Assembly: GCA_943327755.2 (NCBI GenBank)
Contig: CALPYF020000021.1
Span: 1-64,000 of the forward strand
Length of the DNA: 64,000 nucleotides
Reading direction: 5' to 3'
Source of the DNA: Deinococcus hopiensis KR-140
GTDB lineage: Bacteria > Deinococcota > Deinococci > Deinococcales > Deinococcaceae
A program made the position numbers and the translations under genes. Positions 37,766 through 46,161 of the stretch are shown in pieces. A model generated the notes under the pieces. It was not told where the DNA came from and searched no databases. It saw only the letters and a list, made by a program, of their open reading frames with translations. Within the stretch, counting starts at the first letter, position 1. Each line of letters opens with the position of its first letter.

Positions 37766-38212
37766 ATGTGGCCTGAGCTGCGGGAGCTGTTCGTGCGGGA
37801 CCTGGGGAAGCTGATCGCGGAGCTGGAGGGGTACCCGGACGACGCGTCGGTGTGGCGAGTGCGGGGGGACATCGTGAATCCGGCGGGGACGCTGGCGCTG
37901 CACCTGATCGGGAACCTGTCGCAGTTCGTCGGCGCGGACCTGGGCGGCGTGCCGTTCGTGCGGGACCGGGAGGCGGAGTTCGCCCGGAGGGACGTACCCC
38001 GCGCGGAACTGATTGCGGGCCTGCGGGAGGTCTCGGCGCAGGTGGTGGCGGCGCTGGACGACCTGGACGCGGCGCGGCTGGATGAGGTGAGTGCGCGACA
38101 ACTGCCGGGTTTCCCGGAGGGCATGACGGTCCGGTACTTCCTGATTCACCTGTACGGGCACCTGAACTGGCACCTGGGGCAGGTGGATTACCACCGCCGG
38201 ATGCTGGACTGA
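37766..38212 (+). CDS. DinB-family four-helix protein
   Basis: A 148-residue protein of the DinB/YfiT (DUF1572-like) helical-bundle group. Metal-ligand histidines are likely in LALHLIGNLSQFVG (His near residue 45) and FLIHLYGHLNWHLGQVDYHRR (about 124-145). Deinococcus genomes hold many DinB-like proteins, several induced by stress; a thiol or bacillithiol-linked transferase role is known for some members, not proven here. TAAGCT (37754-37759) lies six bases before the ATG and overlaps the upstream stop, so the gene can be transcribed alone and leaderless. Confidence 0.8.
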   Translation: MWPELRELFVRDLGKLIAELEGYPDDASVWRVRGDIVNPAGTLALHLIGNLSQFVGADLGGVPFVRDREAEFARRDVPRAELIAGLREVSAQVVAALDDLDAARLDEVSARQLPGFPEGMTVRYFLIHLYGHLNWHLGQVDYHRRMLD

Positions 38213-38216
38213 ACGG

Positions 38217-39599
38217 CTATTTCACCCTGACGTACGCGCTGTAGCTGCCGACGGACTGCATCCAGAGGATGCGCTGCCCGCCGCGTCCTGCCTCGAAGTA
38301 GGCGTTGTACACGCGGGGTTTGCCTTCGATGTCGCTGAAGCTGATCTGCCAGTTGCCCTTCATGGCGTGCTTGCCGCTGGATCTGGCGCCGCTGAAGGTC
38401 TGCGCGCCGACGACGCCGCTGGCCATGGCGAGGCTCCAGCGGTACGTGCCGTTCCCGACGAATTCGAAGGTCTCGTTGCTGGAGAATCCGGTGGCGCCGG
38501 CGCTGAGGCCGGTGAAGGCGTTCACCCACTGCGTGTACCCGCCGGCGTTGCTGCTCCAGGTGCCGGTGAGGTCGCTGGCGGCGACGGCGAAGCGGTTCAG
38601 GCCGCGCAGGTTCCGCAGGGGCCGTAGGAGGGTGTCGTCCACGCCGTAGAACTGGGCGGGGTCCAGTTTGAAGTCCTTCAGGAAGGTGTCGCGGTCGGGG
38701 GTGACGATCTCGATCCAGCCGCTCTCGGCCTGCCGGAACAGCGCGACGTACACCCGCGCCCCGGTCTCCAGGCTGGTGGCGATCCCGGCGGCGAGGTAGG
38801 GCCGTTCGAAGTTCAGGGTGTCGAAGTTCTGTGCGTACCCCTGGAGGTCGCGGTAGCGGGGCGCGACGAGGGTGTTCCAGGCGGCGCGCAGTTCGGCGTC
38901 GGAGTCCGGGTTGTAGCTGGGGCCGCTGGGGTAGTGGAGGCGGACGGTGGTGGTGCCGCGCCGGGCGAGCACCCAGTCTTTCTGCACGACGGCCACCCAG
39001 CCGTCGTCGAAGGTGGTCGTGTCGAATTTGAAGCTGCTCTTCAGCGGGGCGGTGTTCAGCCCGCCCGCTGCGGGGGCCGGGGTGGGTTTCGGTGGGGTGG
39101 GCGTGGACGCTGTCTGAGCGGTGGGGGGTTTCAGGCGCAGGGTCGTCAGGAACGTGTCGAACTGCTCCAGGCACTTCTCGTCATTACCGAGCATCAGGAC
39201 GCTCGCCGCCTGCCCGGCCGCGCTGAAGGTCGCCAGGACCGCCAGGCTGGTGCCGCCCTCATACGCGAAGGATGCGCCGCCCAGGTGGGACTGCCAGCCG
39301 CCGACTGGGTCGCCGCTTTCCTCCTCGGGCGCGTCGTCGGGACCGAAGGGCTTCACGACCAGGGTGTTCCACTCGCTGCGGAAGTCCTGTTTCACGTTCC
39401 CGCTGCCCTTTGTGGCGGGGTACAGGTCGAAGAGGCAGTACTGGCCGCCCGCGTTGCGGCTGACGCGCGTGACGCCCTTCGCGGTCGTCTGCGTCCAGCC
39501 GCTCGGGGGCGTGAAGGTGTACATGTCGAACGTCGCGGCGTGCGCGGCACTCAGGGTGCTCAGGGCTAGCAGGGGCAGGTGGGCAGGGCGGATGCGCAT
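38217..39599 (-). CDS. Unknown secreted protein (460 residues)
   Basis: I do not recognise the family. A signal peptide (MRIRPAHLPLLALSTLSAAHA) precedes a domain that begins FDMYTFTPPSGWTQ, a start common to DUF1795-like or PsbP-like proteins; a similar unit recurs near residue 165 (FKFDTTTFDDGWVAVVQKDWVLARRGTTTVRLHYP). The C-terminus (about 340-460, LTGTWSSNAGGYTQWVN to VYNAYFEAGRGGQRILW) looks like a lipocalin-type beta barrel. Domains are separated by an Ala/Pro/Thr linker near 150. ATG 39599 has GGAGG eight bases upstream. It is convergent with the DinB gene with only four bases between the ends. Confidence 0.6.
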   Translation of the reverse strand: MRIRPAHLPLLALSTLSAAHAATFDMYTFTPPSGWTQTTAKGVTRVSRNAGGQYCLFDLYPATKGSGNVKQDFRSEWNTLVVKPFGPDDAPEEESGDPVGGWQSHLGGASFAYEGGTSLAVLATFSAAGQAASVLMLGNDEKCLEQFDTFLTTLRLKPPTAQTASTPTPPKPTPAPAAGGLNTAPLKSSFKFDTTTFDDGWVAVVQKDWVLARRGTTTVRLHYPSGPSYNPDSDAELRAAWNTLVAPRYRDLQGYAQNFDTLNFERPYLAAGIATSLETGARVYVALFRQAESGWIEIVTPDRDTFLKDFKLDPAQFYGVDDTLLRPLRNLRGLNRFAVAASDLTGTWSSNAGGYTQWVNAFTGLSAGATGFSSNETFEFVGNGTYRWSLAMASGVVGAQTFSGARSSGKHAMKGNWQISFSDIEGKPRVYNAYFEAGRGGQRILWMQSVGSYSAYVRVK

Positions 39600-39703
39600 G
39601 CGGTGGACCTCCGTCAGTAGAGGGGGCGGACCGGGGGGATCCTCAGTATTGCCCACGCGGCCCCGGTGGCTCCAGGCCGCCTATCGGGTAGACTGCGGGG
39701 CTG

Positions 39704-40288
39704 ATGTCCGACGCTGCTTCCCCCTCCTCCACTGTTCCGCCCCAGGCCACGGGCATCACCCTGGTCGTCACCGAACGCGTCCGCCTGTCGAAACTGGAGG
39801 CGTACGAGGTGTGGGCGCGGCGCCTGCACGCGGTGCAGGCCACCCAGCCGGGCTTCGTGGGTCTGCACGTTCTGCGTGATACCAACGGCCCGGTGGCGGA
39901 GTACGTGACGCTGGTGCGGTTCGCGTCGCCGCAGGCGCTGGAGGCGTGGCGGGCCACCCCCGCGTACCGCGAGGCGCTGGCGCAGCTGGACGACTTTACC
40001 GCCGACGAGGTCGAGTACCGTGAGGCGCAGGGCCTGGAAGCGTGGTTCGACCGGCCCGCGCGCCTGCCCGCCCCGCCGCTGTGGAAGAACGTGATCGTGG
40101 GCATCGTGGGCGTGTACCCGCTGATCATGCTGTTCGCCACGCTGCTGCGTCCCGTGACCGGCGAGTGGCCCGCGTGGGCGGCCACGCTGGCGACCGCGTC
40201 GCTGTCCACGCTGTTTCTGAACTGGCCGGTGCTGCCGTGGCTGTCGCGCCTGCTGCGTCCCTGGCTGTACCCCACCCGGCGCGGGTGA
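39704..40288 (+). CDS. Antibiotic-biosynthesis-monooxygenase-like protein with two membrane helices
   Basis: A 194-residue protein. The first part (about 18-110) matches the ABM dimeric alpha-beta barrel fold: ITLVVTERVRLSKLEAYEVWARRLHAVQ, then EYVTLVRFASPQALEAW. The second part (about 130-190) holds two membrane helices (NVIVGIVGVYPLIMLFATLL and WAATLATASLSTLFLNWPVL). This arrangement is known in proteins annotated 'antibiotic biosynthesis monooxygenase' of unclear role. TAGACT (39689-39694) lies nine bases before the ATG. Confidence 0.7.
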   Translation: MSDAASPSSTVPPQATGITLVVTERVRLSKLEAYEVWARRLHAVQATQPGFVGLHVLRDTNGPVAEYVTLVRFASPQALEAWRATPAYREALAQLDDFTADEVEYREAQGLEAWFDRPARLPAPPLWKNVIVGIVGVYPLIMLFATLLRPVTGEWPAWAATLATASLSTLFLNWPVLPWLSRLLRPWLYPTRRG

Positions 40289-40297
40289 CCACGGCAG

Positions 40298-40334
40298 AAG
40301 AGGCGGCCCCGGATACACCTTGGGGCTGCCTCTT
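40298..40334. terminator. Bidirectional terminator between the ABM-like gene and nfeD
   Basis: The arms 40298-40310 and 40322-40334 pair over 13 positions with one mismatch around an 11-base loop. It lies between two convergent stops. Confidence 0.65.
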
Positions 40335-40345
40335 CGTGGGGTCCG

Positions 40346-40816
40346 TCAGGTCCAGGTGCCGTTCACCTCACGGACGTGCAGGGTCGGGCCGTCCGCCGCG
40401 ACGATCACGACCCGCGCGCCCTGCGGGGTGTCCGGGCCGGTGGCGCGCCACTCGCTGTCCCCCACCCGCACCCGGCCGATGCCGTTCACGATAGGCGCCA
40501 CGACCGTGACGGTCTGCCCCACCAGTCGGTGCGCGCCCCGGTTCACGCGGCCCGCCTCGGGCGAGTCCGGCAGGAGGCGCGTCACGTAGCGGCGGCCCAG
40601 CGTGACCGCCGCGACGCTCAGCGCGGCGAACAGCAGCAGCTGCACCGCGACCGGCAGGATGGGCAGCACGAACACCAGCAGGCCCAGCGCGAATGCCGCG
40701 AGGGCCAGCCACACGAAGAAGATGCCGGGCGCGGCGACTTCCAGGATCAGCAGCAGCGCGCCCAGCACCCACCAGTGCCAGGACTGCACGCGTTCCAGGG
40801 TGGGCAGCCAGTCCAC
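40346..40816 (-). CDS. NfeD-family membrane protein
   Basis: A 156-residue short NfeD: membrane helices at about 15-70 and a C-terminal OB-fold domain (about 90-150, RLVGQTVTVVAPIVNGIGRVRVGDSEWRA). NfeD proteins pair with SPFH-domain (stomatin-like) proteins in membrane microdomains; the SPFH gene ends two bases upstream, so they form one operon. Confidence 0.9.
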   Translation of the reverse strand: MDWLPTLERVQSWHWWVLGALLLILEVAAPGIFFVWLALAAFALGLLVFVLPILPVAVQLLLFAALSVAAVTLGRRYVTRLLPDSPEAGRVNRGAHRLVGQTVTVVAPIVNGIGRVRVGDSEWRATGPDTPQGARVVIVAADGPTLHVREVNGTWT

Positions 40817-40818
40817 GG

Positions 40819-41736
40819 TCAGCCCTTGCGTCCGAAGGCGTCCCGGGCGATCTCCGCGACGCCCTGCAGGCTGCCCAGGATGCTGGTGGCTTCCAGCGGC
40901 AGGATCAGGGTCTTCTGGTTGGGCGCGCTGGCGATGTCCTTCAGGGCGTCCACGTACCGCTGCGCGACGAAGTAGTTGATGGCCTGCACGTTCCCGGCGG
41001 CGATCGCGTCACTGACCAGCCGGGTCGCCTCGGCTTCGGCCTGCGCGGCGCGTTCGCGGGCCTCGGCCTCCAGGAACGCCGCCTGCCGTCGCCCCTCGGC
41101 GGAGAGGATCTCGGCCTGCTTCTCGCCCTCGGCCTTCAGGATCGCGGCCTGCCGGAACCCCTCGGCGTCGAGGATGTTGGCGCGTTTCTCGCGTTCGGCC
41201 TTCATCTGGCGGGCCATGCTGGCGACCAGATCGGCTGGAGGTTTGATGTCCTTCACCTCAATGCGCGTTGCTTTGACGCCCCACGGCTCGGTGGCCTCGT
41301 CCACGACGGTCAGAAGCCGGGCGTTGATCTGGTCACGGTTGGACAGCAGTTCGTCGAGGTCCATGCTGCCCATCACGGTGCGGATGTTCGTCATGGTGAG
41401 GTTCAGGATCGCCTGGTTCAGGTTGCTAACCTCGTAGCTGGCCTTGGCGGCGTCGAGCACCTGGTAGAACACCACGCCGTCCACGGTGACCAGGGCGTTG
41501 TCCTTGGTGATGACCTCCTGACTGGGCACGTCGAGTACCTGTTCCATCATGTTCACGCGGCGCCCGATGCGGTCGATGTACGGAATGATGATGTTCAGCC
41601 CCGGCTTCAGCGTCCGCTGGAACTTCCCGAAGCGTTCCTGCGTCCACTCGCTGCCCTGCGGCACGCTCTTGACCCCGGCGAACAGCGTGATGATCACCAG
41701 CAGCAGCAGGACCATGACGAAAATAGTGAAACCCAT
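40819..41736 (-). CDS. SPFH/stomatin-like (QmcA-type) membrane protein
   Basis: A 305-residue protein with one N-terminal membrane helix (about 3-23), a SPFH/band-7 domain (about 24-190, with VPQGSEWTQERFGKFQRTLKPG) and a long Ala/Glu/Arg-rich coiled coil (about 190-265). It forms oligomeric scaffolds with NfeD and may affect membrane protein quality control. Start 41736 is set by AGGGAGG eight bases upstream. It belongs to the phosphatase-SPFH-NfeD operon. Confidence 0.9.
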   Translation of the reverse strand: MGFTIFVMVLLLLVIITLFAGVKSVPQGSEWTQERFGKFQRTLKPGLNIIIPYIDRIGRRVNMMEQVLDVPSQEVITKDNALVTVDGVVFYQVLDAAKASYEVSNLNQAILNLTMTNIRTVMGSMDLDELLSNRDQINARLLTVVDEATEPWGVKATRIEVKDIKPPADLVASMARQMKAEREKRANILDAEGFRQAAILKAEGEKQAEILSAEGRRQAAFLEAEARERAAQAEAEATRLVSDAIAAGNVQAINYFVAQRYVDALKDIASAPNQKTLILPLEATSILGSLQGVAEIARDAFGRKG

Positions 41737-41750
41737 GAAAGTGCCTCCCT

Positions 41751-42314
41751 TTACGGGGCAGTACGCGCCCCCACCGCGCCGGGTTCCCACGGGACGCTCA
41801 GCACCCCCAGCAGGGGCAGGTCCCGCCACAACGGGTACGGGTCCACGCTGCGCAGCGCCGCGACGAGCAGGCTGATGACCGTCCCGTGCGCCACGACCGC
41901 CACGGTCGGCTGCGGGTTGGCGGCCATGACGGCGTTCACGGCGTTCGAGAAGCGGGTGCAGGCATCCCGCGCGGTCTCCTCACCGACCACCAGCCGGTCC
42001 GGCTGCGCGAAGAACGCCCGGTACTCCGCCTGGAAGTCCGCCGGGTCGGCGTGAAAGCGGGCCGTGTAGCGCAGCTGCTCGTGCAGGCCGTGCATGGGCC
42101 GCAGCGGGATACCCAGGTGATCGGCCAGCGCCTGCGCCGTCGCGTGCGCCTTGGGTTCCAGCGAGCACACGATCACGTCCGGACGCGGGTCCAGGCGGGC
42201 CGCCAGCGCGGGGAGATCGGTCAGGGCGTCCGGGGCCAGCGGCCACTCGTGCGCCGGGACGCCCGCCACGAACTGTGGTTTGCCGTGCTTGATCAGATGC
42301 AGGATGCGGGGCAT
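41751..42314 (-). CDS. Histidine phosphatase family protein
   Basis: A 187-residue protein of the phosphoglycerate-mutase-like histidine phosphatase superfamily. The usual RHG at the start is KHG (LHLIKHGKPQF), so the first Arg of the site is replaced by Lys, though the catalytic His remains. CSLEPKAHATAQALADHLG and AVVAHGTVISLLVAAL (second His) match the family. The substrate is unknown. It is first gene of the operon with the SPFH and nfeD genes (14-base gap). Confidence 0.82.
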   Translation of the reverse strand: MPRILHLIKHGKPQFVAGVPAHEWPLAPDALTDLPALAARLDPRPDVIVCSLEPKAHATAQALADHLGIPLRPMHGLHEQLRYTARFHADPADFQAEYRAFFAQPDRLVVGEETARDACTRFSNAVNAVMAANPQPTVAVVAHGTVISLLVAALRSVDPYPLWRDLPLLGVLSVPWEPGAVGARTAP

Positions 42315-42411
42315 GAGCGCAGCAGAGCACGCGCCCCGTCCCGCTGGCGTCTGCCGGATCGCGTAGACGCTTCCCCGGCCTGCCGGGCGGCGCGCCGCTA
42401 GACTCGCGGGG

Positions 42412-43860
42412 ATGAGTGCGCCGCTGGTGGCCCTGAGGAACGTGGACGTGATCGCGGGTGGGGACACGCGCCTGCGTGGGGTGACGCTGGACGTGCCGCG
42501 CGGCGCCGCGCTGCGGCTGTGGGGGCCGAACGGGGGCGGCAAGACGACGCTGCTGCGCCTCCTGGCGGGTGAGGTGGCGCCGGTGCGTGGCGAGCGGGTG
42601 TACGGCCTGGGAGGCGGGGTGCAGCGGTCGGCGGTGCGGGCGCGGCGGTCACTGCGGCTGGTGGGCCCGGACGCGGAGGCCTTCTACCTGACGCGCGAGT
42701 GGGTGCAGACCGTGCAGGACGTGCTGCTGGCGGCGCTGTCCGGCGAGCGCCTGAACCTCTGGGAGGCGACACCGGGGGCGCGGGCGCGCGTGGCAGAGGT
42801 CGCGGCCCTGACGGGGCTGGGGGCCCTGCTGGGCCGGGACGTGCGGACGCTCAGCCACGGGCAGCGGCGGCGGGTGATGCTGGGCGCGGCGCTGATGCCC
42901 GCGCCGGAGATGCTGCTGCTGGACGAATTCACGGACGGCCTGAGCCCGCAGGCCCGCGCGGAGCTGGGCGCGCTGATCGCGCGGGTACACGCGTCGGGGG
43001 TGGGGGTGGTGCTCGCCACGCACCGCCCCGAGGAGGCCCCGGACCTGCCCTGGCGAACCCTGAGGGTGGAGGGGGGCGTAGTGACCGAGGCCGCGCCGGA
43101 CGGGCCCGCCCCCTCCCCTGCCCTGGTATGGCCGGGCGGGGTGGGCGGCGGGGAGGTGCTGGTGGCCGTGCAGGACGCCGTGGTGTACCGGGACGGGCAC
43201 CGCGCGCTGGGGCCGGTGGGCTGGACGTGGCACGCGGGGGAGCACTGGCTGGTGACCGGGGAGAACGGCAGCGGCAAGAGCACCCTGGCACGCCTGATCG
43301 CCGGCGAGCTGCACCCCGCGCTGGGCGGGAGCGTCCGGCGGCCGTTCCTGGGGCGCGACCTGCTGACCGAGCGTCGCGCGCAGATCGGGCTGGTCAGCGC
43401 GGAACTGGGCATCCGGCAGCGGCGGGACTGGACGGGCCGCGAGGTGATCGGCAGCGCCTGGAGCGGCGCGGAGGGCTTCAGCCCCGACCTGACGCCCGAG
43501 CAGGAGGGGACGGTGGAGGCCCTGGCGGCGGACCTCGGTCTGACGGACCTGCTGGACCGCAGTGCCGGGTCGCTGTCGCAGGGGCAGCTGCGGCGCCTGC
43601 TGCTGGCCCGCGCGGTCGCGCACCGCCCACGCCTGCTGATCCTCGACGAGGGGCTGGACTTCCTGGACGCCGCCTCGCGCGCCGCGTTCCTGACGCTGCT
43701 GCCCGGGCTGGCCCGCGCGGGCACGCACGTCCTGATCGTCGCGCACCGTGACCAGGACGCCCCGGCGGGCCTCACGCACCACCTGCATCTGGAGGGCGGC
43801 CGGGTCGCGTTCACGTGCCCGCTCCAGTCAGACTCGGCTCACCTTCAGGCTCTACCCTGA
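42412..43860 (+). CDS. Twin-domain ABC ATPase (ModF-like)
   Basis: A 482-residue protein with two ABC domains in one chain and no membrane part. First domain: Walker A GPNGGGKTT, signature LSHGQRRRV, Walker B MLLLDEFTDGL. Second domain: GENGSGKST, LSQGQLRRL, LLILDEGLDFLD. The layout matches ModF/YnjD-like proteins, which lack a fixed permease partner. Molybdate genes are not nearby, so the ModF name is only a family pointer. TAGACT (42399-42404) lies seven bases before the ATG. The downstream DcrB-like gene may share the transcript but has its own -10 box. Confidence 0.88.
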   Translation: MSAPLVALRNVDVIAGGDTRLRGVTLDVPRGAALRLWGPNGGGKTTLLRLLAGEVAPVRGERVYGLGGGVQRSAVRARRSLRLVGPDAEAFYLTREWVQTVQDVLLAALSGERLNLWEATPGARARVAEVAALTGLGALLGRDVRTLSHGQRRRVMLGAALMPAPEMLLLDEFTDGLSPQARAELGALIARVHASGVGVVLATHRPEEAPDLPWRTLRVEGGVVTEAAPDGPAPSPALVWPGGVGGGEVLVAVQDAVVYRDGHRALGPVGWTWHAGEHWLVTGENGSGKSTLARLIAGELHPALGGSVRRPFLGRDLLTERRAQIGLVSAELGIRQRRDWTGREVIGSAWSGAEGFSPDLTPEQEGTVEALAADLGLTDLLDRSAGSLSQGQLRRLLLARAVAHRPRLLILDEGLDFLDAASRAAFLTLLPGLARAGTHVLIVAHRDQDAPAGLTHHLHLEGGRVAFTCPLQSDSAHLQALP

Positions 43861-43865
43861 CGCTC

Positions 43866-44435
43866 ATGAAGCGCGCCACCCTGCTTGCTCCCCTGCTCCT
43901 CGCGGCCCTGAGCCTCACCCCCGCCCTCGCGCAGGGCGCCGCCACCACGCCCGCAACGCCCGCCGCCGCGGAGGGGACGCGCACTGTGGAGGCCGTCACC
44001 GCCACGAGCACCAAGGGCTACTCGATCCGCGTGCCCGCCGGGTGGATTCCGCTGAAGAACGTGCCGGGCGCGGACGTGGCGTTCATCAACCGCAACGCGG
44101 GCACCGTGCGCCCCACCGTGACCGTGCAGGTGCAGGACGTGGACCCCAAGTTGAAAGCCACCCTGGCGGACTTCCGGGACCTGTTCGCCACGCAGCTCGG
44201 CAAGGACGTGCCCAAGTTCAGGATGCTGGGCGAGAAGACCGTCAAGCTGGGCAGCACGCCCGCGATCCTCTGGACGTACCTGGGCGACGGGGACGACGGC
44301 ATGGTCCGCTGGACGCAGGTGTTCACCGTGAAGAACAACCGCCTGTTCACCGCGACCCTCGTGCAGCCCAGCGGCACCACCGCCGAGCAGATCGAGGAAG
44401 GCCGCGCGATCCTCACCAGTCTGACCCTGAAGTAA
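43866..44435 (+). CDS. DcrB/PsbP-like secreted protein
   Basis: A 189-residue exported protein. The signal peptide MKRATLLAPLLLAALSLTPALAQ is clear. After an Ala/Thr linker the core KGYSIRVPAGWIPLKN (about residue 50) and the pattern ending EEGRAILTSLTLK match the DUF1795/DcrB-like fold. The function is unknown; related proteins are often lipoproteins or envelope proteins. ATG 43866 is chosen for the signal peptide. TACCCT (43853-43858) lies seven bases upstream. A palindromic repeat begins five bases after the stop. Confidence 0.72.
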   Translation: MKRATLLAPLLLAALSLTPALAQGAATTPATPAAAEGTRTVEAVTATSTKGYSIRVPAGWIPLKNVPGADVAFINRNAGTVRPTVTVQVQDVDPKLKATLADFRDLFATQLGKDVPKFRMLGEKTVKLGSTPAILWTYLGDGDDGMVRWTQVFTVKNNRLFTATLVQPSGTTAEQIEEGRAILTSLTLK

Positions 44436-44440
44436 TAGTA

Positions 44441-44595
44441 ATACGGACTCCGGTTGAAAGGTTTGCAAAAACTTTCAGCCCGAGCGGACTCGTAGAGCTG
44501 CGAAGCAGAGCGAGTAGGAGAGAAGCGGGTTCCGGGCGTGGAGTGGACAGAGCGGAAGACCACCGCTCTGTCCACGAAACAAACGGAATCCGTAT
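44441..44595. repeat. Palindromic repeat element, copy 2 (MITE-like)
   Basis: A 155-base relative of copy 1 at 24448-24580. The ends ATACGGACTCCGGTTG and, read backward, ATACGGATTCCGTTTG are 16-base inverted repeats with two mismatches. Internal hairpins are ACTCG...CGAGT (44488-44515) and a perfect 13-bp stem at 44543-44555/44563-44575 with a 7-base loop. Copy 1 has a different hairpin at the same place. It lies between convergent genes. Confidence 0.75.
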
Positions 44596-44609
44596 AAGCC
44601 CGCACGGAA

Positions 44610-44639
44610 CCGCGACCGCCCTGAACGTGGCGGTCGCGG
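44610..44639 (-). terminator. Terminator after the xylulokinase gene
   Basis: CCGCGACCGCC (44610-44620) pairs with GGCGGTCGCGG (44629-44639) over an 8-base loop. It ends the polyol operon eight bases after the stop at 44647. Confidence 0.7.
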
Positions 44640-44646
44640 CCTTCTG

Positions 44647-46161
44647 TTACAGCGCGTGGACGATGTCGCGGGTGGCCGGGTACAGCTCGCGGTACAGGCC
44701 GTACAGGCGGTCGTACTCGGCGCGGGTGGCCGGGTCGGGCGTGACGGGCGGGCCGGGCTGCACCCAGCGGTCCAGATCGGCGCGGGTCAGCGCCCCGGTG
44801 GCCAGCCCGGCTAGGAACGCGTCGCCGTAGCTGGCGCCGACGGTCACCTGCGGCACCTCCTGCACCTGCCCGGTGATGTCGGAAACGATCTGGAGCCACG
44901 TGCCGCCCTTCGTGCCGCCGCCCACGGCGATGACGCGCCGCACGTCCGCGCCCAAGTCGCGCAGCGCGTCGAGGTTGTGGCGGATGCCGAAGCCCACGCC
45001 CTCCAGCGCCGCGCGGAACAGGTGCGCGCGGGTGTGCGAGAGGGTCAGGCCCGCCACCACGCCGCGCGCCCGGGGGTCGTTGATGGGGGTGCGCTCGCCG
45101 CTGAAGTACGGGAGCATGAGCAGGCCGTCCGCGCCGGGCGGCAGGGCCGCCGCCTGCGTGAACAGCGTGTCGTAGGCGGCGGCGGTGTCCTGCTCGCGGG
45201 CGAATTCGTCCACGATCCAGCGGGTGAGGCTGCCGGTGGTGCTCATGCCCGCCGCGAGGTTCACCTGCCCCGCGAACGCGCCGCCCACCGACCACACGCG
45301 CGGGTCCGGGGTGGGGCTCTCCTGCGTGAGGATGAAGAAGGTGGACGACCCGTACATGACCATCAGGTCGCCGGGCCGCGCGGCGCCCACGCTGAGGCCC
45401 TCGGCCAGGGCGTCCACGGTGCCCACCGCGACGGGCGTGCCGGGCCGCAGGCCGGTTTCAGCGCCGGCCGCTGCCGTGACCTGCCCGGCCCGCTCGTCAC
45501 TCCAGGCGAGGCGGGGCAGCACCTCCAGGCCCCGGTCACCCAGGACAGACGCGGCGAACCGGTCCGTCCAGGTGCGGACGCGCGGGTCGTAGAGCGGCAT
45601 GAAGTGCGCGCCGGTGTGGTGGTCGATGACGTGCTCGCCGGTCAGGCGGAACACGAGGTAACTGCCTGCACTGGTCAGGGTGCGTGCCTGCGCCCAGACC
45701 TCGGGTTCCTGTTCGCGCAGCCAGCGGATCTTCGGGCCGGTCGCCTGACTCGTCAGGGCCATGCCACTGTGCGCGAGGATCGCCGCCTCGCCCAGTTCGG
45801 CGTTCAACGCGTCGATCTGCGCCTGCGCGCGGGTGTCCACGCCGTACAGGATGCCGGGGCGCAGCGGCCGACCGCCCGCGTCCAGCGGCAGCAGCGTGGG
45901 CCCGATCGCGCTGCACGCCACGCCCGCCACGCGCCCGGCGGTACCAGGTTCACGCAGCAGCGCCCGCAGGATCGTGACCACGTCCGCCCACCACACCGCG
46001 TCGGCGTCCTGTTCCACGTGCCCGTGCCGGGGCACCGAGATGCCGTGCGCCGCGACGTGCTGCGCCACGATCTGCCCGTCCAGCGTCGTGAGGACGCCCT
46101 TGCTGGAGTACGTGCCGACATCCACGCCGATCAGGAGGTCCCGCGCCGGTTCAGCGGACAT
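44647..46161 (-). CDS. xylB: FGGY carbohydrate kinase, probably xylulokinase
   Basis: A 504-residue sugar kinase. N-terminal LIGVDVGTYSSKGVL is the phosphate-1 loop, AVGTVDALAEGLSVG and YFSGERTPINDPRARG are family signatures, and AVGGGTKGGTWLQIVSDITG is the adenosine region. Size and sequence suit xylulokinase, giving D-xylulose 5-phosphate for the pentose phosphate pathway. It is the last gene of the polyol operon and overlaps the preceding dehydrogenase by 11 bases. A ribulo- or other FGGY kinase cannot be excluded. Confidence 0.85.
   Translation of the reverse strand: MSAEPARDLLIGVDVGTYSSKGVLTTLDGQIVAQHVAAHGISVPRHGHVEQDADAVWWADVVTILRALLREPGTAGRVAGVACSAIGPTLLPLDAGGRPLRPGILYGVDTRAQAQIDALNAELGEAAILAHSGMALTSQATGPKIRWLREQEPEVWAQARTLTSAGSYLVFRLTGEHVIDHHTGAHFMPLYDPRVRTWTDRFAASVLGDRGLEVLPRLAWSDERAGQVTAAAGAETGLRPGTPVAVGTVDALAEGLSVGAARPGDLMVMYGSSTFFILTQESPTPDPRVWSVGGAFAGQVNLAAGMSTTGSLTRWIVDEFAREQDTAAAYDTLFTQAAALPPGADGLLMLPYFSGERTPINDPRARGVVAGLTLSHTRAHLFRAALEGVGFGIRHNLDALRDLGADVRRVIAVGGGTKGGTWLQIVSDITGQVQEVPQVTVGASYGDAFLAGLATGALTRADLDRWVQPGPPVTPDPATRAEYDRLYGLYRELYPATRDIVHAL

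Noticed and set aside
42412..43860. Molybdate transport (ModF) assignment as a firm name
   Set aside because: The twin ABC layout is ModF-like, but no mod genes or molybdate signals are nearby, so only the family layout is reported.
44018..45295. A minus-strand frame that runs through the repeat into xylB
   Set aside because: It is a chance join of antisense sequence and the palindromic repeat. The xylB frame explains the conserved part.
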